Below are positions 56,611-64,000 of a stretch of 64,000 bases of DNA, in pieces. A model generated the notes under the pieces. That model was not told where the DNA came from and ran no database searches. It saw only the letters and a list, made by a program, of their open reading frames with translations. The position numbers and the translations under genes were made by a program. How positions within the stretch are numbered: position 1 is the first letter of the stretch; each line of letters starts with the position of its first letter. This DNA is from Inia geoffrensis (taxonomy: Eukaryota; Chordata; Mammalia; Artiodactyla; Iniidae), in NCBI GenBank assembly GCA_036417435.1, contig CM070904.1, forward strand, positions 62,380,408 through 62,444,407. The letters run 5' to 3'.

Positions 56611-57404
56611 TGTGATACACATGATATAACAGACATTATTTCATATCACTTCATCCAGAGCACTAGTTATCACATCACAGGATTCATTCAGAATAAATTT
56701 TCATGTTGTAGACACCAGAAAGAATCAGTGAGAGTCTCTGACGGGGACCCACCCACTTTTCTTTAGACTAAGCAACTACGAACCTTAAGATACATAAAAA
56801 GAGAAAGTATCCAAGTGAACTATTCGTACCTGAAATATCTTAATGGTAACAAAGGGCAAGGAACTGGTCATTCAGATTTTTAAAGAGCACATTTCAGTGT
56901 GTCCTAGACGGGCCTTTAGCACACAGCAGGGATGTAAAGTCTAAACTGTGGTTACTTCTATACAGGAACTTACTCTAGAAACCACAGAGCAAATTTTGCA
57001 TGCTGTAGTAAGTCAGGCAGGAAGGGGCTAAATATATGTAAATTTGTCTACCCACAGCCAATTAGGTGAAAAAGACAAAACAAATTTAGAGGGCAAAAGA
57101 ATGTCCCTTAATAATTAGAACCTGTGGGTTTTCTAGATCAGTGATATTTTAAACTAGATTGACTTCCAAGTCAGTAATCTAGATTTCAGAAATGCTTTAA
57201 GAAACAATAAAATAGGTGGGAAAACTAACCTTAAAAGAGGAGGAATTAAAAACAAAACATATGACAGTTGGCAGATAATTTATTTTGTCTGAAAGTAACA
57301 TGCAACATACCATCCCTAAGGACTTAGTTGTTCAGAGAATAATAAAACACCTCATATGAAAGCAATTCTGAAAACACTGGTGCAAGGGTGTGCCACGCTT
57401 GGAA

Positions 57405-57580
57405 AAGCCAAGACTCTGAAGGTAGAATGACGGAGGATTCAGGGTCAGAAGACCTAGGCTTTTTGAGCTGTGAGATTTTGAACAAATCGTTCGATGTCTC
57501 TGGATTATAATTTCCTTCGGGGTAAATTACAAGGGCTGGACTAGATGATCTCTAAGGTCCCTTCCAACTCTAAAGTGCAA
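57405..57580 (+). mobile_element. MIR3-like SINE
   Basis: GAGCTGTGAGATTTTGAACA then GGCTGGACTAGATGATCTCT and AAGGTCCCTTCCAACTC match the MIR/MIR3 core and 3' end. Confidence 0.7.
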
Positions 57581-57599
57581 AAGGTTCCTTTAAATAAAT

Positions 57600-57880
57600 G
57601 TTTCCCAAACTGTTCCACAGAATGTAGCTAGTAAATATTCTAGGTACCATGATCAAATAATTCTAGGAAACAATGAGATACACAAAGTTGGACAAATGTC
57701 TGTGCTGCAGGATTTCTCAGACTTTTAAATGCTGATTTCCACTGTTACTCTCTAAGACAACAATACTATAGAGTTTGTAGTGTTTCCCAAGTTTCTTTGA
57801 ACACTGAATATTTCAATTCCTGGAACACTTTTGACATTTAATAGAACCCCAGGATCTTAGTGAACACAATTTGGGAAACG
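57600..57880. mobile_element. hAT-type MITE with GTTTCCCAAA inverted ends
   Basis: GTTTCCCAAACTGTT at the left and AACACAATTTGGGAAACG at the right are inverted repeats. CTGGAACACTTTTGACATTT and AGAACCCCAGGATCTTAG fit a hAT MITE of the MER family. Confidence 0.6.
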
Positions 57881-58284
57881 TGGCTTTGAACAATAGACTT
57901 CATAAACTTAAAATCACACACTGAAGGAAACAAAATACTCATGTAATAGTTTAAGGGCACCCATGTCAGAATCCTTAACAACATCTCTGTCGTGTTTGTC
58001 TGTCATAAAGCACTTTATCCTACTTTAACTCCTTGATCTTTTACTCTAGGGAGTCAAGGACAATCTAAGAATCATTTCCATTTATCAATGAGAACTGAGT
58101 TTCCCTTCTAGAGCTTTCTCCCAACAAAGTATTTTCTGCGCATGAACAGAATGATCACAATCTTCTACCACTATTATCATTTTGTGACCCGTCCACCGAG
58201 ATCCTCTTGTGTGAACCGACTTGTTAGGCGACACCGCAAGGATGAAGGGAAGCAGGCAGAGCACCTGTGACAGATGATGCATCA

Positions 58285-58755
58285 AGTGCTGTCACATATA
58301 TGACTTCACCCAATCATCTCAATAACATTAAGTGATTATTTTATCTCCTTTTGTCACTGAGGAAATCAAGACGCAGGAAATTTAAGAAATGTGTTCACAG
58401 TAATAGAACTAATAAATGATGAAGCTGGGATCCACACCCCTGTCCACCTTTTTTTTTTCTCTGAAAGCAACTTAAGGTGTTTTGAAATAGTTTGATAGTC
58501 TATTTTAAAACTTAATTTGGGCTTGTGGTTCAGTTAAAAAATATATACACTATTTTGGTTCGTGGTTCGTGATTGAAGTCTGTTTGAAATATGATTTGAT
58601 TTACACAAATATTTGAACAATGGTTATAGGGAGGTATAAATTATAGGACAGCCACATCTTAATAATTATCACCACTTGAGCATTTCTGGCATGCCAGGCA
58701 GACACATCTGTATCGTCGCATTTAATCATCCCAATAACTCTAAAAGGTTAAGATC
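58285..58755 (-). mobile_element. Two MIR fragments (58285-58440 and 58650-58755)
   Basis: The first has CAATCATCTCAATAACATTA, TTTTGTCACTGAGGAAATCA and GATGAAGCTGGGATCCACA. The second has TTGAGCATTTCTGGCATGCC and TCGCATTTAATCATCCCAAT. Both are reverse MIR. Confidence 0.65.
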
Positions 58756-58897
58756 CTGGAACTACTACACCTTCAAGATCTTGACCACGGAGTTTCCTCT
58801 GATCACTCTCCTTCCCTCGCTCCCAGGGACTTTCCTTTTTATCTTATCAGAATTTCCAGGACACTCCCTGTTCTCAAAGTACAGTGTCTCTCTTGAT

Positions 58898-59428
58898 TTC
58901 ACCTGTCTTTGTTTTAACATCTTTATGGGAGTATAATTGCTTTACAATGGTGTGTTAGTTTCTGCTGTATAACAAAGTGAATCCGCTATATGTATACATA
59001 TATCCCCATATCCCCTCCCTCTGCGTTTCCCTCCTGCCCTCCCTATCCCACCCCTCTAGGTGGCCACAAAGCACCAAGCTGATCTCCCTGAGCTATGCGA
59101 CTGCTTCCCGCTAGCTATCTATTTTACATTTGGTAGCGTATATACGTACATACATCAATGTTACTCTCTCACTTCGTCCCAGCTTCCCCTTCCCCCTCCC
59201 CATGTCCTCAAGTCCATTCTCTAGGTCTGTGTCTTTATTCCTGTCCTGACCCTAGGTTCATCAGAACCTTTTTTTTTTTTTTTAGATTCCATATATGTGT
59301 TAGCATATGGTATTTGTTTTCCTCTTTCTGACTTACTTCACTCCGTATGACAGACTCTAGGTCCATCCACCTCACTACAAATAACTCAGTTTCGTTTCTT
59401 TTTATGGCTGAGTAATATTCACCTGTCT
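58898..59428 (-). mobile_element. 5'-truncated L1 3'UTR
   Basis: Body 58909-59417: GGGAGTATAATTGCTTTACA, TCCCTGAGCTATGCGACTGC and TTTTATGGCTGAGTAATATT in reverse. TTCACCTGTCT at 58898-58908 and 59418-59428 is a perfect 11-bp target duplication. It holds the L1 3'UTR and a short end of ORF2. Confidence 0.93.
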
Positions 59429-60450
59429 CCTAATGTTCATCAGGATACTTTCGATTTTCATACCTAATCCCTTTACCAATGCCAAACCCTACATAAATTC
59501 ATTACGCAGGTGCTTTCCCTCATTTCTTGTGGGAGAAGGGTCAAAATATCCTGCCAACTCAGACCCCTGCACTCCCAGGGGCCCTCGCTACAGCCTAGGC
59601 ATCCTTTTACTTGTCTCTATTTGAATGCTCACCGAATTCCCAAGAGCAATTACTCCAAATCTTTTGTCATACTCTTTAGCCCTAGAATCTTTTCTTTTTT
59701 TTTTTTTTTTTAAATCATAACAGACGACCTAATCTCTTTACTGAAATGTAAGCTTTTAAAAGGTTGAGCTTCACTGGCCTCCTTACTCCTCCTAACATCT
59801 CTAGCATAATCAATCTCCTCCTTCCTGTATCACTGTCAGGAAACTCTCGCAGATCCCTTTCCTGTAAGACTAGCCTCAATCTTTCTTAAAAAAAAAAAAA
59901 AAAAAAAAGACCTAGTTCAACTAGTCCCTGTTTTCTATCACCTTGCTCTACCTACAGCCAGTCAGATGCTAAGATAATCTTGCCTCAAGATTGTCTGAAG
60001 GGACTCTTTCCTTTGACACCCAATTTTTCTAAAGACACACCCTCTTCACTCATGCATTCCCTAAACCCTTTGGAATGTACTTTCTACCACGTTCACCCCT
60101 GCTCCCTTCCCTGCCCACCACACACAGACTACTCTACTGAAACTTCTGTCTCAAAGACTTTCAAAGACCTCCCAATGGGCATTTCCAATGGCCTCTACTC
60201 CGCCTTTATCTTCCTTAACCTCTAGGCAACACTTAACAGAGCTGACCAGCTCTGCTAGAAACTCGGCTCTTCTTGGGCTTCTGTGATACTCTCTCGATTC
60301 TCCCAGCATTTTGCCATTTCTTTCCCCTTCTTTGCCCACGGCTCTTCCTCCTTCCCACTACAGAATCTATGCTCCCCAGGTCTCTCCAGATTCTTCTGGA
60401 CACCTTCTCGCCCTGAACTGCTTTAACCTGTTCCCAATGTGCCACCTATT
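59429..60450 (+). mobile_element. L2 reverse-transcriptase-region fragment (about 59780-60450) with T and A tracts
   Basis: GACCTCCCAATGGGCATTTC, CAATGGCCTCTACTCCGCCT, TATCTTCCTTAACCTCTAGG and GGCTTCTGTGATACTCTCTC follow the L2 ORF2 segment at DNA level. A T tract (about 59694-59711) and an A tract (59889-59908) lie upstream or inside. Frames are broken. Confidence 0.7.
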
Positions 60451-61179
60451 AAGTTGCAGGAGATCCTGAGCTTCTTGCCCAAAACTCTAGTTCTGTATTT
60501 CTTGCTGGAAATTCCTGCCTGCACCTGGTTGGTAGGAAGGCTGGTAACGTGTGATTCACGTGGCCAAATTAAAATGGCCAAACCAAGCTTATGGCTTTTC
60601 CTCAGAAACTAATTTATTGTGGTAGGGTGAATTCTCTAACCCGTTCACCACCCAACCTGCCGTCTTTCATACTCCTGTTGAGGTGGGAGTATTTAATATA
60701 ACCAATGCACTCGTTATACTACAGATGTTATCGATGACATATACTATCAAGAAAAAGATCTGCTGGATAAGTACTCCACTCCAAAGAATGTGAGGATCCA
60801 GGCCAAACATGGAAATCTACACACCCATGTGACACAGCCTCTATACTGACTTTAAGACAATCCCAGGGGAGTAGTAAAAAAAAATATTTACAGCCATCTC
60901 CTGGATCCAAAAAGAGTACTTAACGTGGTTCCCACTGGGTGCTACTAGCCTTTCAGGGCTGGACGATTCTTTCTTATGAGACTAACATGGATACAGAAGG
61001 ACCCTTTGTGTGCTTGGTGTCTGGACTTTGAATACCAGTAGAATTTAGCACTCCCCTGCCCCCAATTTAATGCCTAAAAAAAATGCAGAAGAACCCTGTT
61101 AAGAGAATGGCTGTATTCTACCTAGTCACTGAGACCAGAGCAAGTAATTTTGCAGAAACTTTTTATTTTTCCAATCATT
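60451..61179. other. Unassigned intronic DNA
   Basis: No repeat or exon recognised. Confidence 0.4.
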
Positions 61180-61600
61180 TCAGACAAGAGACCTAGGACT
61201 CTTTTTTAACGAACACTGTCCACTCCCCACCCAATCAATCGCCAGCTCTGTACAATAACTTGAATCTACCCCCATCTAATACGTTCACACTGCCGTTACT
61301 CCATTTTACAGCTTTATTTCAACTGTTACAACACCTTTAAACTCAGGCTCTCCTTGCATCCACTTCAGCAAGCTTGACCCTATCCCTGCTCTGTCCTCCA
61401 ACCTCTACCCTGCAGTACAGCTCACCTGAATTTCTCAATCTTCTCCTAGAAAAGCCCGTGTCTTCTATCTTCAAATCTTTGCTGTAATGTTCCTTCCACC
61501 TGAAACGTCACCTTCCATGATGCAGCCTGCCTCCTGAGTTAGAAATCTTGACACCACCTTTAAGTTGTCCTCCTCCATTTCCACATGTAGTCATAAATTC
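61180..61600 (+). mobile_element. L2-like fragment
   Basis: CACCCAATCAATCGCCAGCT, TCTTTGCTGTAATGTTCCTT and CCACCTGAAACGTCACCTTC are L2-like in order, with long diverged gaps. Confidence 0.45.
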
Positions 61601-64000
61601 TTTTGGAGGGCACAAATCCCTTTGGCAAACTGATGAAAGCTACGAACGTCTCCTCAGGAAACAGCGGATGTATGCCACATTTTACATACAATTTTAGGGG
61701 CTTTATGTCCTCCAATGTCTATAAAATTTGGTTGTTCCTCCTGTCCACAATGTAACTGCCTTCTTTTGGGTCCTCACCATCTCTCAGCTGTTTGAGGTGC
61801 TAGCTAAACTGGCTTCCCCCCACCCAGCCTCTCCCTTAACGAGCAACAGTGTACCTTCTGCGTGTCACCCGTTTTCTTCCTCCAGAATGACGTTCCCAAC
61901 TTATGCTACACACTCAGTAATTATTTGACTCAATGTTTCTGAGTCGCTGTTAAACTTCCAGCTAGACAAAAGAACATATCCACTCCCTTGGAGCTGGCCT
62001 GTTGGCATTTGACTTATAAAACTGAGAATACAGACAGAGAAAGTGGAGACAACATTGTTTCTAGAATATCTGAATACATAGGGTTGGGTTGATCATAAAT
62101 GGTCTTCCAAAAGGGTGATTTTTTTTAGGCAGTTCCTGGAAGTGGAGAGACAGAGATTTTGTTTTAGAACAGAGCTGAAAGGAAATTCTAGGTGACGGGA
62201 ATACAATGCAGAAAAAAATGGGATCTAAGAATCTCAGATAATACAAAACAATGTGGCTACATATCGGCACCCAACCTACAGGGCATCAAAACAATGAAAC
62301 AAACAGATTTTGTAAAGTGGCGTGTCAACTAATAAAGTAAGAAGCTAACAAAGCAATACTGTTTTCCTTCTCTCTCTCTATCTCTCCCTCAGACCCCCCC
62401 ACCTCTTCCTTCCTCCCTTCAGTGCTCTCTCCTCCTTTCACTCTGAAGTCTTGTAGCCTCTACAGAGCACACCCAAAACTCCCTGATATACCGAAAATCC
62501 CCCCCGGGTTACACAGTAACAGCAGCTTCTAAATTGCAGACATGATCTGTACTGTGTGTTTCTTACAGAAACTGTCCCATTATAAATTACAGCTGCCTGT
62601 AAGGAAGCCACGCCTCTCACCCCACTGCCCTTTCAAAAAGCTACAATGAAAAGGACGTGTGTGACGAAGGCAGCTATGAGTATTCATAATAAAATAAATC
62701 CAAAGGATTATGACATGAGTGGTAGAACAGTCTTGGTTTTTCACGTTCAATACAGAAATTATATGAGGGGGAATTTGTCCACCAAACAGCTATATTTAAA
62801 TGCACCTGTAAGTCAAATGACAACAGAGAAAACAGCGGTAATTCTTCAATATTTAAAATAACTCCTTCCGTGAAAAATACTTTAGCATATGAAATTCCAT
62901 ATATACAGCTACATTTTCTCCTTGCTGACTCATATAAGTTGGTGTCTTAAAAATGTTTTTTTAAAAAGTACAGAAGTCCTGTCGAGTATGTATAAAATGG
63001 GAAAATACTAAGTTCATAAATACAAAATCTATCTGTCAGAACTAGGTGATTTCCAAAAATGTGATACAGGAATTGGCAGTAAAAATAAAAACAGAAATTC
63101 ATAAAGAATAGTAAAGGACTGTATCTCAAAGCTCAGGCACAGAAACAAGTAACACCTACATGCTATGCTGAAATTCTCAATGACATGAGAATTGGGTTTT
63201 CACTGCAATTTTTAAAAATTAAAAATAATACAATTTTCTATATTCTTTTCACTTTACCTTTTTCTTGATAACTGAAGGGACTGCATGTTCAGGTGGGGAA
63301 CAAGGGGGACTGGAAGGCCGAAAAATAAATGTAAAGAGAATCATGAAAAATAAGTCATTCATGATTTCATCTACCAACAGAGGAAAACACTTGTTAATAT
63401 TTTGGCATATTTCCTTCCAGTCTTTTTTTATTCATGCATTTTTTGAGGCTGTATTGGATGCACAATTAACAAATGCAAATACAATTTTCCCCAGTTTACG
63501 TTACACTGCTTTGTAAGTCCATATGTTTAAATGAATAAAGTGGAGCCAGAATACATTTCTATTTATTAGAGCACTGCTATGTTTAACACCAAGTTCTGTT
63601 GTGGCTGCTGCCACTTAATAAGTGTTAAACAACAATAGCTACATTGATTCATTATTTTAATACAGAATTTAGCTGGCTCCATTTAATTTTTTCACCTTGT
63701 CCTAATTTCAGGAAAAGCTTGTTACTTCCTTCCTCATGGTATGTCTATCCTATTTTAAAATTTACTACGCTTTTCGAATGTATTAAAGCAAAGCATTCTC
63801 TACAGATGCGAGTTTAAAAACAAACACCCACCAAACACCTACAGATGTCCAAGGAGAAAAACAATGTTTATTTTTCTGAGAAAGGCAAAGATGGCATCTT
63901 TGAAAACCAACAAGACAAAGGAAAGAATTCAGGAAATCATCACGCATAGACTAATAGTCAAATGCGTCCATTTTCGAGCAAATTTAAAGGTTAGCATTTT
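61601..64000. other. Unassigned intronic DNA to the window end
   Basis: A pyrimidine-rich patch (TCTCTCTCTATCTCTCCC) lies at about 62371-62410. No exon, RNA gene or clear repeat was recognised. The ORFs at 62646-62861 and 63265-63516 look random. Confidence 0.45.

Larger units (their letters stand above)
33293..64000 (-). other. RBMS1: RBMS1 intron upstream of the exon (partial)
   Basis: Sequence above 33292 precedes the exon in the transcript. No first-exon peptide (MGK...YLQAK type, from memory) or CpG island was found, so the promoter is beyond 64000. An alternative minus-strand first exon with a short peptide could be missed by eye. Confidence 0.8.

Overview
The window is intronic mammalian DNA. 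It has no operons, long open reading frames or prokaryotic signals, and interspersed repeats dominate it. At least twelve copies of the tRNA-derived CHR family of SINEs are present. That family is typical of Cetacea, hippopotamus and ruminants, and the dense CHR-2-like copies with matching L1 3' ends point to a cetacean (whale or dolphin). The species call is inference from remembered repeat families; no search was run.

Only one protein-coding segment can be supported: a 176-bp internal exon on the minus strand (33292 down to 33117). It encodes the Ser/Asn-rich linker and the first part of RRM1 of an RBMS-family single-stranded nucleic-acid-binding protein, best matching RBMS1 (MSSP). It has a strong GTAAGT donor, a tandem CAGCAG acceptor and a good branch-point match. 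Positions 33293-64000 are therefore the intron upstream of this exon and 1-33116 the intron downstream of it. No other RBMS1 exon was recognised.

The rest is a layered record of transposition. The oldest layer is MIR and L2 fragments, hAT and Tigger DNA-transposon remnants and an L1MA-like piece. Two MLT1-like MaLR LTRs lie in opposite orientation at 48.5 and 54.4 kb. Younger L1 3' fragments (4.8, 16.4-17.2, 41.3-42.4, 58.9-59.4 kb) and CHR SINEs (0.4, 6.9, 10.0, 15.2, 16.3/17.2, 28.6, 29.2, 32.2, 39.0, 39.3, 42.2, 55.0 kb) often keep target-site duplications. Several are nested: L1 inside SINE at 16.3-17.5 kb, SINE inside L1 at 42.2 kb, SINE inside Tigger at 15.2 kb, L1 inside MIR at 22.9 kb, L1 inside older L1 at 4.8 kb.

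The least ordinary items are a 342-bp unidentified poly(A)-tailed retrocopy with a perfect 17-bp target duplication (10692-11033), a 289-bp palindromic MITE with perfect 22-bp ends (20689-20977), a SINE whose 3' tail is tandemly duplicated (433-555), tail-only insertions, a 29-bp duplication carrying ETS/RUNX-like motifs (37313-37365) and a YY1-like motif at about 52.45 kb. Nothing here looks like a novel gene system, and nearly all listed ORFs are translations of repeats.
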